From Treponema sp. (lineage in GTDB: Bacteria; Spirochaetota; Spirochaetia; Treponematales; Treponemataceae): 64,000 nucleotides of DNA. Both the position numbers and the translations under genes were made by a program. The notes under the pieces are model-generated. The model ran no database searches. It was not told where the DNA came from and was given only the letters and a program-made list of their open reading frames with translations. Shown in pieces: positions 36,342 to 44,683 of this stretch. Location: NCBI GenBank assembly GCA_016296575.1, contig JAEDJA010000004.1:1-64000 (forward strand), read 5' to 3'. Every line of letters starts with the position of its first letter. Position 1 is the stretch's first letter.

Positions 36342-38798
36342 CTATTCTATTGGTTTATCAATAGACCATCCGAAATTTTGCATCATTTCGGCGGCCCCGT
36401 CCACCTCGGAATTTACTGCAGCCTGTAAAAACTGCCATGCCAGCTTATCATTTTTATCAACTCCGTGTCCAAAATGGAGGATTCTTGCCATTGCAACCCA
36501 GGCCGGGGCATATCCTTCTTCGTAAGCAGCGTAGTAATATTCTACAGCATGTTCATAGCTCTGTTCGTAACCGTATTCACCAGCGTAGTATGCATCACCT
36601 ATACGCATAAGGGCAGGTCCGTTTCTGATTTCGGCACCTTTTTCGTACCAATAGAAAGCAGTTTTTAAATGATCCCGGAGCTGAATGGAAGTTTCGTAAA
36701 GAGATCCAAGGAGATACATACTGTAGCCATCACCTTGTTTTGCGGCCTGATTGAAATACCATGCAGCCTGATTGATATCTTTTTCTACGCCATTTCCGTT
36801 TTCATAACAAATGGCAAGTTTTCGCATACAAAGACTGCTTCCAAGATCAGAACCTTTCAAAAAATATTCTATAGCCTTTTCCTGATCTACTTCACAGCCA
36901 ATTCCCAAAGAATAATAAGTACCAAGATCACTGAAGGCCCCTGGATATTCCAGCTGACAGGCTTTTTCCATCCACTGGAAGGCCTTGTTTTCATTTTTTT
37001 CAACGCCGTTACCAAGACGGTAATAATCGGCAATGGTATAAGCCGCTACAGGACAGTCATCATAAGCAGCTTTTGTAATCCATCTGGCAGCTTTCACCAT
37101 GTCTTTTTCAACATATTCGCCAAGAGCATAACAGATTCCTACATTGTAAGCTCCCAGGGCAACTCCCCTTTCTGCGGCCAGGGAATAATAACGGAAAGCA
37201 AGTTCCAGACTCTGCTGAGTTCCAATTCCGTTCAGGTAACAGCCCCCAAGTTCGTTACATGCCAGTCCGTGTCCTTTTTCTGCAGCATTCATAAGAAGTG
37301 TATAGGCATACTGGTACTGTTTGTTGTTGTAATACTCAATGGCCTGTCTATATGATTCCTCTGGATCTTCCGGAATATCAATCTTGTTTCCATAGCTTCT
37401 AAGCTCATCTATTAAATTGTCATTAATATCATTGTTGAGAGAAAGACGGTCCAGAATTGCTAGGGCAATGTTTCGCATGCGGATTTTTTCGTCGTCCGGT
37501 TCACTGTCTTTAATAAGAGCATAAAGCGCGTAGGCATATTCGTAATCATACTGATCAGAATTCTGCTGTTTTAAAATAGGGAATGATTCGTACATTGAAA
37601 CAACCTGCTCAAAATGATCAGTATAAATACAAACCAGATAATGAAGGACTTTGTACTGATTGTACATCCAGTGGTCATGTGGAAGCCGTTCTGAATATTC
37701 AAATGCTGCTTCCAGAACTTCATAGGCCTTATCCAGATTTTCTGCTGCATCACCATTTTTTGCGGCACTGTAATATTTATCTGCAACCTGCAATGCATAA
37801 AAAGGATCTTCCGGATGTTCACTGCAGACATAGCTGATCATATTTGAAAGAAGTTCCTGTCCAAAAAGCTTTATAACATCCTCATTATCTCTGTAATAGG
37901 CCGAAAACAGCACATCATAGGCGGTATATTCCTGGGAAACAGAGTCCATCCAATCCCACATATCGGCAAATGGATTTTCTTTAAGTTCGTTTACACGGAA
38001 AAAACCTTTTGGAATCAGTTTTCCAAAATTGTCGTAAAATACTTCGGCAGATTTTATAGACTGATAAAAATACTCTTCATTTGTCATGGCCTGAACCATG
38101 GAAAAAACAAGGCGGCCCCCAATATAAGATCTGGTATAATCAATCCAGCTGTCAAAACGGCTGAGGATTTCTTTTATAACTGGTTCTGCATAAGCCCAGG
38201 CTTCATCCCAGGTGATATAACCGCAGCCTAAAGCCCAGCGGAAAATATTCAGTTTTCGGCCAAGGTCATAAGCAATGACTCCGTTTTCATCGTAATTCTG
38301 TTTGAAAAAACTGGCAAAATAAAGGATCTGACGTTCGTATGGTGTAAAACCTGCCTTCACAGCATAATCATCGATATTTTCAATGGTATTTTTTTTCAGA
38401 GCTGCAACCATTTTTTCATAAGTAAAGGCAAGATCGACAGAATCAGGGTGATTAGATTTATAATCAAGTCGTGGCAAGGCCAGGGGAATATCTTTTGCTG
38501 ATTCAATATTCCAGGAGCTTTTCAGAATATTTTCACAGGTTTTTTCGTAAGAATCGGTGCGTTTTTTTTCTGTACGGGGAAACAGCTGTGTGTAGCTCAT
38601 GCCGTTGGAGCCCAGAAGATTGTGGGTAAGTGCCAGGAAAATCTGCTGTTCCGGAGTGGCAGATTTCCATTCCTTAAGATAATCTGATCTTAAAGCGGAA
38701 AAAGCAAAATACTCATCATCAGTGGCATTTTTTCCAGAAAAGGCAAAAAGTGAAGCTGCTAAAACAACATTGATTAATAAAGCGACTAATTTTTTCAT
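36342..38798 (-). CDS. Exported Sel1-repeat protein
   Basis: 818 residues with a signal peptide (about 1-19, MKKLVALLINVVLAASLFA). The first 480 residues have no recognised domain. The C-terminal third (about 490-810) is a run of Sel1-like (TPR-related) repeats with GxxYxxGxGVxxDxxKAxxWxxKAA spacing, for example LGGCYLNGIGTQQSLELAFR and LAICYENGNGVEKDINQAA. Sel1 arrays are protein-interaction scaffolds, here probably in the periplasm. The start lies 32 nt after the DnaJ stop; there is no Shine-Dalgarno site, and TAAAAT lies 6 nt before the ATG without a clear -35. It may be the last gene of the membrane-protein/DnaJ operon. Confidence 0.87.
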   Translation of the reverse strand: MKKLVALLINVVLAASLFAFSGKNATDDEYFAFSALRSDYLKEWKSATPEQQIFLALTHNLLGSNGMSYTQLFPRTEKKRTDSYEKTCENILKSSWNIESAKDIPLALPRLDYKSNHPDSVDLAFTYEKMVAALKKNTIENIDDYAVKAGFTPYERQILYFASFFKQNYDENGVIAYDLGRKLNIFRWALGCGYITWDEAWAYAEPVIKEILSRFDSWIDYTRSYIGGRLVFSMVQAMTNEEYFYQSIKSAEVFYDNFGKLIPKGFFRVNELKENPFADMWDWMDSVSQEYTAYDVLFSAYYRDNEDVIKLFGQELLSNMISYVCSEHPEDPFYALQVADKYYSAAKNGDAAENLDKAYEVLEAAFEYSERLPHDHWMYNQYKVLHYLVCIYTDHFEQVVSMYESFPILKQQNSDQYDYEYAYALYALIKDSEPDDEKIRMRNIALAILDRLSLNNDINDNLIDELRSYGNKIDIPEDPEESYRQAIEYYNNKQYQYAYTLLMNAAEKGHGLACNELGGCYLNGIGTQQSLELAFRYYSLAAERGVALGAYNVGICYALGEYVEKDMVKAARWITKAAYDDCPVAAYTIADYYRLGNGVEKNENKAFQWMEKACQLEYPGAFSDLGTYYSLGIGCEVDQEKAIEYFLKGSDLGSSLCMRKLAICYENGNGVEKDINQAAWYFNQAAKQGDGYSMYLLGSLYETSIQLRDHLKTAFYWYEKGAEIRNGPALMRIGDAYYAGEYGYEQSYEHAVEYYYAAYEEGYAPAWVAMARILHFGHGVDKNDKLAWQFLQAAVNSEVDGAAEMMQNFGWSIDKPIE

Positions 38799-38830
38799 GA
38801 AATTATTTTATCACGAAAAAATATAATCTT

Positions 38831-39481
38831 CTATTTATTTGTAAGCAGATTATAGGCTTCCGTTACTTTAATGAACATCTGCTCATTTCCGCTTTCCTTG
38901 TCAGGATGGTAACGGGCACTAAGTTTTCTATATGCATTTTTGATTTTTTCAGCAGAAGCACCTTTTTCAAGTCCAAGAATATGATAAGCCTGGATTTTTT
39001 CATCGGAAAGTACTTCATAATGAAGAAGCTGTGAAAGATAAACAGATGGTTTTTCGTTTTCGCCACCCCAGGCAAATTCGGATGCCTGAAGTACATCAAA
39101 AATCTTTTTTAGCAGATCTGGATCTTTGTTTTTTAGAAGAATTTTTGCAAGATTTTCGGTAAGTAAATCGTTATTCAGTGATTTCGCATTGATTGCAGCG
39201 CGGCACATGGAAGTCCAGTCTGCAAAATAGCGGCGGGAAAACTCCTTCTCCATCATTCTTGTTGCAATCATATCATCGCGGAAAATACAGGTTACAAGTC
39301 CGCATAGACACAAAGCACCCGGAAATGGTTCACCCGCAATTCCATCAAATTTTCCCGATTCAAAGGCCTTTTTCCATCCTGCGTTTGCTTTTACACGTGA
39401 ACGCAGCAGATACCAGGAGCATGAAACCAGAACCAGCAGAATCAGTGCAGGGATCAGTGCAGGGATCAGTGCAGGAATCAT
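38831..39481 (-). CDS. Membrane-anchored DnaJ-domain protein
   Basis: 216 residues. An N-terminal hydrophobic segment begins with a repeated IPAL unit ([20 protein letters not shown]) and acts as a membrane anchor. The middle region is helical, and a C-terminal J domain (about 150-215) has HPD in [14 protein letters not shown] and the family's helix II/III pattern. J domains recruit Hsp70 (DnaK), so the protein should bring DnaK to the membrane. The ATG overlaps the stop of the upstream 618-residue gene by one base (TAATG), with GGAG 7 nt upstream. A longer in-frame start at 39547 inside the upstream gene is less likely. The anchor region is encoded by 12-bp tandem repeats. Confidence 0.87.
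   Translation of the reverse strand: MIPALIPALIPALILLVLVSCSWYLLRSRVKANAGWKKAFESGKFDGIAGEPFPGALCLCGLVTCIFRDDMIATRMMEKEFSRRYFADWTSMCRAAINAKSLNNDLLTENLAKILLKNKDPDLLKKIFDVLQASEFAWGGENEKPSVYLSQLLHYEVLSDEKIQAYHILGLEKGASAEKIKNAYRKLSARYHPDKESGNEQMFIKVTEAYNLLTNK
39441..39476 (-). repeat. Three tandem 12-bp repeats in the start of the DnaJ-like gene
   Basis: Units 39441-39452 and 39453-39464 are identical (ATCAGTGCAGGG); 39465-39476 differs at the last base. They encode the IPAL repeats of the membrane anchor. Gain or loss of a unit keeps the frame but changes anchor length. Confidence 0.9.
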
Positions 39482-41337
39482 TAATACTCTCCGGAAGCCT
39501 TTCTCGAAATAAAATAGATCGATGCCGAAAGAATACCAATAATACAAAGAATAAATGCTGCCAGAAGCGCCATAGATAAAGGTTCAAACATGGCCATAAC
39601 AACCAGATTTATTTGATGGTAGATGAATTCCAGTACTTCGTAGGCAATCCATGAAAGCAAGGTGCACATTGGAAAAACAAATATCCATGAAGCCTTAAAA
39701 TAGGTAGCCTGCCCGATTCTGTTATTCCAGGCAAGACTTGCAACAACCAGAAACAGAATAAGGAGGAAGAATGGATAAAGGATCCTGTTCATAAGAACCT
39801 GTCCAAATATTACTGATGAATAACCAAAATCTTCTGCTTTTCCAATCATATGACTCAGTGACAAAATTTCCATTGTTTTTGGCTGAACATGAGCTGACTC
39901 AATCATCTGGAAATCGCTGAAAGAAATTGGAAGCATGAAGAAATCGGTATTCTTGATTTCATCAATACTATGACCTTTTGCAAAGGTATAAGTTGGAGCA
40001 CGCACTTTTCCAGATTCATGGCGGTCCACAGATTTCATCATAAGATATGGAATGATATTAATGTCATTTGTGATACCAAGACTTTTCTTTGTCATTTCAT
40101 TCATATCTTTTACAGAAACGGCAAGTACTTTTGCGTAAGGCACTTCCAGGGTATAAATCCAGTCATCATTCTCATCAAAACTGATTATCTTTAAACCTCG
40201 AAGGTACTGAACAAGATTTCCGCTTTCTTTTGTTGATGTAACCCCACGGAAATAAACCAGATCACGACCACTGTTTCCGTAATTAAGCACAAAATACACG
40301 TCGGTAGCACTTTCAAACCCTTTTAATTCAAAGGTTTCATCTATAAAGAATGTACGTTCATTTACTTTTTTCTGTGCAACTTCAGTATAAAAAAGAACAT
40401 CGGAATCTTTTGAAAGTTCAAGGCTCTGACTCTGAAGGTTCATGAAGATGTAATAAGCCTTTAGATAATCTCCTTCAACCAAAGCCTTATAACCCATATA
40501 CTTCTGTTCAAAAACGTTCTGTTTATCGTCCTTGTTCATACTGTGAAGATTTGAAAGATTATTCCATGCCTGTGAAGAAATGTCTTTTAATTCTGCAATA
40601 TTTGAATCTTTTCCCGATGCAACGGCCAGTCCCTGCTGGGCAAAATAGTGGGCATTGAACCATTCCTGTTTATCATAGCTCAGGCGTGCTTTAATAAGAT
40701 ATTCGTATGCAGAAAAAAGACGGTTTTTATCGATATCATTGTCTTCGGTAAGAAAGAGCACATTCTGCCAGTCAACTTCTTTGATGAATTTAGACTGACC
40801 TGCAGTTTCCTGACCAATAATTATGTCTGCCTCATTCTGAATATCTCTTGCCTTTTCGTTGGTTGGATCCAGTTTTAGAGCTTCATCTGCATAAACTCGG
40901 GCAGCGCTGGCATTGTTGGACAAAAGATAGTTTTCACTTACAGAAACGTATTCCGTTACCAGTTTCGGCTGGTTTTCAAGAACAGTTTTTCCGTGGGCAA
41001 TCTGTACCGAAATAAATTCTTCCGAGAAAGTGAGTACAGCAGTACAGATAAGAGCAATGATCATGGATGTTTTGTAGCGTCGGAACATTGCCGGAGAAAA
41101 ACGAGTTACACTTCCTTCACTTTTTCGACCAAACTGGATTGCCGCTGCTGCAAAGAATCCGCTGAAAAGCATAGCAGGAAGAACAGCAAAAAAGTATTCA
41201 AGACCTGTGTACAATTTGTAAAGAAAAACTGCTTTTGGCAGAAGACTTACATTTACAGAATGAGCAAAACCAACAGAAATACAGATTACAAGGGCAAGAC
41301 CAATATAGCCGCCTAGAATCGAAAAGATTTTTTTCAT
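39481..41337 (-). CDS. Multi-pass membrane protein of unknown function, 618 residues
   Basis: Not recognised. About three hydrophobic segments lie at the N-terminus (7-27, 49-70, 92-108) and three at the C-terminus (about 495-520, 530-555, 575-605). Between them is a region of about 380 residues, starting with a TPR-like stretch ([31 protein letters not shown]) and ending beta-rich. The three-plus-three topology around a large soluble domain resembles LptF/LptG-type permeases and is shared with the preceding 332-residue protein. Start and stop overlap both neighbours by one base (TAATG), so translation is coupled. An envelope export or assembly role is possible but unproven. Confidence 0.8.
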   Translation of the reverse strand: MKKIFSILGGYIGLALVICISVGFAHSVNVSLLPKAVFLYKLYTGLEYFFAVLPAMLFSGFFAAAAIQFGRKSEGSVTRFSPAMFRRYKTSMIIALICTAVLTFSEEFISVQIAHGKTVLENQPKLVTEYVSVSENYLLSNNASAARVYADEALKLDPTNEKARDIQNEADIIIGQETAGQSKFIKEVDWQNVLFLTEDNDIDKNRLFSAYEYLIKARLSYDKQEWFNAHYFAQQGLAVASGKDSNIAELKDISSQAWNNLSNLHSMNKDDKQNVFEQKYMGYKALVEGDYLKAYYIFMNLQSQSLELSKDSDVLFYTEVAQKKVNERTFFIDETFELKGFESATDVYFVLNYGNSGRDLVYFRGVTSTKESGNLVQYLRGLKIISFDENDDWIYTLEVPYAKVLAVSVKDMNEMTKKSLGITNDINIIPYLMMKSVDRHESGKVRAPTYTFAKGHSIDEIKNTDFFMLPISFSDFQMIESAHVQPKTMEILSLSHMIGKAEDFGYSSVIFGQVLMNRILYPFFLLILFLVVASLAWNNRIGQATYFKASWIFVFPMCTLLSWIAYEVLEFIYHQINLVVMAMFEPLSMALLAAFILCIIGILSASIYFISRKASGEY

Positions 41338-42335
41338 TATCGTGTTCCCCCGTTTTTTCTAAGGGAGATTTTTTCAATGATTCCCAAAATAACAATCAGA
41401 AGTGCAATGGTACAGTTCACTGTAAAGATAAAAGGATCAGAACACCAGCCTGCCATAGCGGTGAACAACCTGTTTGTGAGGAAAGAAGAGCCTGCAAAAC
41501 TTTCAAACAAAGGAGAATAATACCAGACATTTACTGTCATAATTACAAGTGTAGCTGTTATACATGAAATAAAGTTTACAGCACGCCACTGAGAAATATG
41601 AGCCAGCATATACACTACGCTTAAAGCTAAAGCCAATGACAGGAATACCAGATAGCTGATTATTCCATCACTAAGAGCTTTCTGCCCTGCTCTGATTACA
41701 TTTCCTATATATCGGATATTGGAAACCACACTGTTCCCGTAAACTGATTTAATAAGTACGTCTTTGTATGGAGAAGCAGCATCAATAACTTCCATTTCTT
41801 CAGAATTGATGAAAGTAACACGTTCCATATCTCCCCAATCTCCTGTAGAAATTTTTACACCTCTGACAGGATTTTTTGCAGAAATTCCATCGGTAACGTC
41901 ATCAAGAAAATAATAAACAACACCGTTGCTTTCGCGAAAATAACCGCTGGAAAGCAGATCAGAATTGTTATTTGATTTTGAATCTTTTATACGAATTGAA
42001 TAATGATTTTCCAGCCTGTTAATTACCTGGTGATCAATTACAGGAAAAACAACTAACCAGGTAAGGCACTGGAGGAAAATATAAACGATGCACTGCACCA
42101 CCTTTCCCTGATGGCAGATTTTATAAGTAAAAAGGCTCAGAGGCAGAAAAAAACAGATTCCCAGAGAAACCATTTCAAAAGCAGGAATTAAGTTTGCAGA
42201 ATGAAAAAAGAATATCTGATTTCCAGCAATAAAATTTAGGGAACTCATGTACACACCAACAAAAAAAGTTCCAATGAGTATTCCCAATATCAGGTTCACA
42301 AAATAAATGTAGATTAAACTAAAAGCCTTTTTCAT
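41337..42335 (-). CDS. Multi-pass membrane protein of unknown function, 332 residues
   Basis: Not recognised. Three N-terminal hydrophobic segments (about 5-30, 45-70, 80-102), a soluble region (about 105-225) with beta-rich segments (VYYFLDDVTDG, MERVTFINSEEMEVID), and three C-terminal segments (about 228-250, 255-275, 300-320). This is the same layout as the adjacent 618-residue protein but shorter, so the two may form a heteromeric complex. It is first in the coupled set with the 618-residue and DnaJ genes. GAGGAAA lies 11 nt before the ATG. A possible promoter, TTGTAT-18-TAATAT, and a small palindrome (42392-42405) lie upstream in the long intergenic region. Confidence 0.8.
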   Translation of the reverse strand: MKKAFSLIYIYFVNLILGILIGTFFVGVYMSSLNFIAGNQIFFFHSANLIPAFEMVSLGICFFLPLSLFTYKICHQGKVVQCIVYIFLQCLTWLVVFPVIDHQVINRLENHYSIRIKDSKSNNNSDLLSSGYFRESNGVVYYFLDDVTDGISAKNPVRGVKISTGDWGDMERVTFINSEEMEVIDAASPYKDVLIKSVYGNSVVSNIRYIGNVIRAGQKALSDGIISYLVFLSLALALSVVYMLAHISQWRAVNFISCITATLVIMTVNVWYYSPLFESFAGSSFLTNRLFTAMAGWCSDPFIFTVNCTIALLIVILGIIEKISLRKNGGTR

Positions 42336-42484
42336 AAAAAGATAAATTTCCTCGTTTTATTATCGGCATATTAACCCGGAAAGTTGAAAAGATACAACAT
42401 TGTATGATTTTACTTTATAAGAATGAATCTGAGTGAAGTAAAATTTTTTATTAAAACGCTGCTTTTCAGCATAAACTCACATAG

Positions 42485-42504
42485 TTATTAACAGGTTATT
42501 AACA
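42485..42504 (+). promoter_or_regulatory. Pair of DnaA-box-like nonamers
   Basis: TTATTAACA occurs twice (42485-42493 and 42496-42504), start-to-start distance 11 bp, same orientation. The nonamer differs from the DnaA consensus TTATNCACA at one base. A second pair with the same 11-bp spacing lies at 42679-42698. Confidence 0.55.
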
Positions 42505-42678
42505 CACCTTCTCATAAGTATCGTAAAAATATTGACAGGCAAAAATACCCCAAAATATCCAAAAATAGTATTTTTTTCCTGTTTTTATGCCTAAAAAACC
42601 AGTTTTTACTATACAAGTATAGAGGATAAATAATATTCCCTGCCTAAAGAAAAATTAAGCCCCACTTAATTCACAAAG

Positions 42679-42698
42679 TTATTGACAAGTTATTCACA
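42679..42698 (+). promoter_or_regulatory. Second pair of DnaA-box-like nonamers
   Basis: TTATTGACA (42679-42687) and TTATTCACA (42690-42698), start-to-start 11 bp. The latter fits the consensus TTATNCACA exactly. A further partial match, TAATTCACA, is at 42667-42675. The stretch between the two pairs is AT-rich. Confidence 0.6.
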
Positions 42699-42700
42699 TG

Positions 42701-42835
42701 ATAGAAAACAGCCTGAATGGCTGTTTTGTGACAGCGTATGCGCAAAAAGAAAACTTCCGAAGGAAGTTTACCTTTTACCTAAAATAGAAAACAGCCTGAA
42801 TGGCTGTTTTAGTGACAGCGTATGCGCAGAAAGAA
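42701..42835. repeat. Two copies of a hairpin-bearing 52-bp repeat with a third hairpin between
   Basis: Copy 1 (42701-42752) and copy 2 (42784-42835) share ATAGAAAACAGCC, loop TGAAT, GGCTGTTTT, then GTGACAGCGTATGCGCA and AAAGAA; copy 2 has one extra A and one A-to-G change. Each contains a perfect 9-bp stem with a 5-nt loop (42705-42727 and 42788-42810). Between them lies another perfect 8-bp hairpin, AAACTTCC-GAA-GGAAGTTT (42751-42769). Confidence 0.9.
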
Positions 42836-42977
42836 GGGGCTGACCCAAAAGTAATGAGTGTAGCGCTCATTGAGCCCTTCGACAGGCTCAGGAACCACTC
42901 GTCGAAATGACTGCTACACTAAATGTGGTGGTTTCGATAAACTCAACCACCGTAATGAAAACTTATTGAACAGCCCC
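42836..42977. repeat. Modular stem-loop repeat, long copy
   Basis: Ends GGGGCTG (42836-42842) and CAGCCCC (42971-42977) are complementary, with further partial pairing inward. Inside are AGTGTAGC/GCTACACT (42857-42864, 42913-42920), the CCCTTCGACAGGCTCAGG module (42875-42892) and the GGTGGTT/AACCACC module (42927-42951). The copy at 45870-45960 shares the ends and order of modules but is shorter. Confidence 0.85.
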
Positions 42978-42990
42978 TACCCTTAACTCA

Positions 42991-43018
42991 AAAAAAAAGC
43001 CACCCTCAGGTGACTTTT
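42991..43018 (-). terminator. Terminator of the STAS/zinc-ribbon gene
   Basis: Seven-bp stem (42998-43004 with 43009-43015, one G-T pair), loop of 4 nt, with A and T tracts on both sides, so it could act in both directions. It lies 20 nt after the STAS gene stop. Confidence 0.85.
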
Positions 43019-43037
43019 TTCCATTTTCTAATATCTT

Positions 43038-43589
43038 TTAGCCTAGTGTTACTGTAGCCTGATTATCAATAGCAAGTATTGATTTACATTCTGAACATCG
43101 GAATCGGCCTGATTTTGTAGCACGAAGCTTCTTGCTGCAAACAGGACAAGCAAAGATTTTTGGGAACACAGAATTAACAACTGGTGCTCCATTTTTAAAG
43201 AAGTTCAAGGCTTCTGCAGAACTATCTTTAATATTAAAGAACTGTGAGAATCCAAGAAGCTGGAATACTTCATAAACCTTTGGCTGAATTTCAAGAAGTA
43301 CTACATCTCCACCCTTTGGCTTTACAAGTTTCAAGAATACAGTAAAAGAACCAATACCAGTAGAAGAAACATAGTTTAATGCAGAACAATTGAAAATAAG
43401 GTTAACATAACCTGCTTCTACAATCTTTGTAATTTTCTTCTGAAAGAAATTTGAGTTATATGTATCAATATATCCGTTCAGGTAGATGATTATACAATGA
43501 GGCACACTGTCATTTTTATCGAGTGTGATTTTGAGGCTGTCATCTCTTTCATCATCAAACCCAGGAATAAGAGCATTACCGTTAATCAT
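43038..43589 (-). CDS. STAS-domain protein with C-terminal zinc ribbon
   Basis: 183 residues. A STAS (anti-sigma-factor-antagonist) domain (about 20-125) includes IIIYLNGYIDTYNSNFF, LIFNCSALNYVSSTGIGSF and VFQLLGFSQFFNI; Ser75/Ser76 in NYVSSTGIG sit at the usual phosphorylation site. A C-terminal zinc ribbon has C148-x2-C151 and C165-x2-C168 (CPVC, CSEC). STAS proteins act in partner switching with anti-sigma kinases and PP2C phosphatases; no such partner is adjacent. The ribbon is an unusual addition and may bind RNA polymerase, nucleic acid or another protein. It has its own strong promoter, a Shine-Dalgarno region (GGTGGAAAG) and a terminator. Confidence 0.88.
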   Translation of the reverse strand: MINGNALIPGFDDERDDSLKITLDKNDSVPHCIIIYLNGYIDTYNSNFFQKKITKIVEAGYVNLIFNCSALNYVSSTGIGSFTVFLKLVKPKGGDVVLLEIQPKVYEVFQLLGFSQFFNIKDSSAEALNFFKNGAPVVNSVFPKIFACPVCSKKLRATKSGRFRCSECKSILAIDNQATVTLG

Positions 43590-43619
43590 CTCTTTCCACC
43601 TTTAGAGTATAGTCATATT

Positions 43620-43648
43620 ATTTTATACTATTTTTTTTCAACTGTCAA
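43620..43648 (-). promoter_or_regulatory. Promoter of the STAS gene
   Basis: Minus strand consensus TTGACA (43648-43643), 17-nt spacer, TAAAAT (43625-43620). Predicted start near 43613, leaving a leader of about 24 nt with a ribosome-binding site. Confidence 0.82.
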
Positions 43649-43688
43649 TGATATTTCCAAAATGTCCAAAAAGTAGAAGATTTTTATG

Positions 43689-44666
43689 TTATTTCTGTTT
43701 TTCTGAACGCTTTTTTTTCCAATATCCGTATATTCCCAGCAGAACACCACCTATTATCATCAATAAACATAAGATCTGACCTGTAGAAATATTGAATATT
43801 GAAGTGTTTACATAAATTGGAGCACTTGGATCTTTTGCAATTCGAAAACCAAGATCAGCATCCGGTTCGCGGAAATACTCTATTATAAATCGGAAAACGC
43901 CGTACCCTGTTGTATATACAGCTCCCAGCATACCATCAAACTTTTTGTGCTTGCGGAGACTCCATATAATCACCCAAAGGATTACACCTTCAAACAATGC
44001 TTCATACAGCTGACTTGGGTGGCGTGGAAGATTTACAACACGAAGCCCATCAATATTCATCCCGATTTCCTGACAGAAATTCTGCACCCAGTCGTAGGAA
44101 ACTGAAAAACGTTCTGCATCAGGAAAAACAATTCCCCAAGGCATAGTTGTTATTCGTCCATACAGTTCACCGTTGCAAAAATTTCCAAGTCGGCCAAAAG
44201 TGTATCCAAGTGGAATTGCACAAACCATAGCATCGGACCATTTCAAAAAGCTTTGTTTGTGGCGTTTACACCAGATAATCATTCCAAGAAGTCCACCTAT
44301 AAATCCACCGTGATAAGACATACCTACCAAACCGGTAAAATGCATCTGTGAATCAAAAGGCCAGAAAATCAACCATGGATGCTTCCAGTAATATCCGCTG
44401 GTATCATAAACCAAAGTAGAAAAAACTCGGGCACCTATTAAAAGGAATACAATACCAGTCCATATAAAGGAAACAATATCATCTTCCGTGGCTTTAAAAT
44501 TGGAACTATCCAAAAGTCCTTCTTTTCTTGTTCTATCCAAAAGTATAAAGGCTGTAACAAAAGCAAAAATGTACATAAGCCCATACCATCTCAGAAGATT
44601 CAAAACAGGAACTCCCGGAAAAATTTGAGGATGAAGCCATAAAGGAAACTGTAAATAAAGAAACAT
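43689..44666 (-). CDS. lgt: Prolipoprotein diacylglyceryl transferase
   Basis: 325-residue inner-membrane enzyme that transfers diacylglycerol from phosphatidylglycerol to the lipobox Cys, the first step of lipoprotein maturation. Seven or so TM segments and the Lgt signature are visible: LRWYGLMYIFAFV at the N-terminus, GMSYHGGFIGGLLGMI, IPLGYTFGRLGNFCNGELYG and NLPRHPSQLYEALFEGV. Spirochaetes depend heavily on lipoproteins, and four exported lipoproteins are encoded in this window. It lies 17 nt after the MinD-type gene and probably shares its transcript; a weak Shine-Dalgarno (AGGA) precedes the ATG. Confidence 0.96.
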   Translation of the reverse strand: MFLYLQFPLWLHPQIFPGVPVLNLLRWYGLMYIFAFVTAFILLDRTRKEGLLDSSNFKATEDDIVSFIWTGIVFLLIGARVFSTLVYDTSGYYWKHPWLIFWPFDSQMHFTGLVGMSYHGGFIGGLLGMIIWCKRHKQSFLKWSDAMVCAIPLGYTFGRLGNFCNGELYGRITTMPWGIVFPDAERFSVSYDWVQNFCQEIGMNIDGLRVVNLPRHPSQLYEALFEGVILWVIIWSLRKHKKFDGMLGAVYTTGYGVFRFIIEYFREPDADLGFRIAKDPSAPIYVNTSIFNISTGQILCLLMIIGGVLLGIYGYWKKKRSEKQK

Positions 44667-44683
44667 ATTTTTATCCTGAATAA

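Larger units (their letters stand above)
42336..43037. other. 702-nt structured intergenic region
   Basis: No credible gene. From left to right it holds a possible promoter and palindrome ATACAA-CA-TTGTAT (42392-42405) for the membrane-protein operon; two pairs of DnaA-box-like nonamers (42485-42504 and 42679-42698) around an AT-rich stretch with a -35-like TTGACA at 42533-42538; two copies of a hairpin-containing repeat (42701-42752 and 42784-42835) with another perfect hairpin between; a modular stem-loop repeat (42836-42977); and the terminator of the STAS gene (42991-43018). It separates two minus-strand transcription units. Confidence 0.85.

Noticed and set aside
36669..37355. 228-residue plus-strand open frame
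   Set aside because: Antisense to the Sel1-repeat gene; composition (Phe/Ile/Ser-rich) is typical of a shadow frame.
42701..42835. Possible CRISPR array or integron attC sites
   Set aside because: Only two copies, each an internal hairpin with a non-unique interval; no cas or integrase gene.
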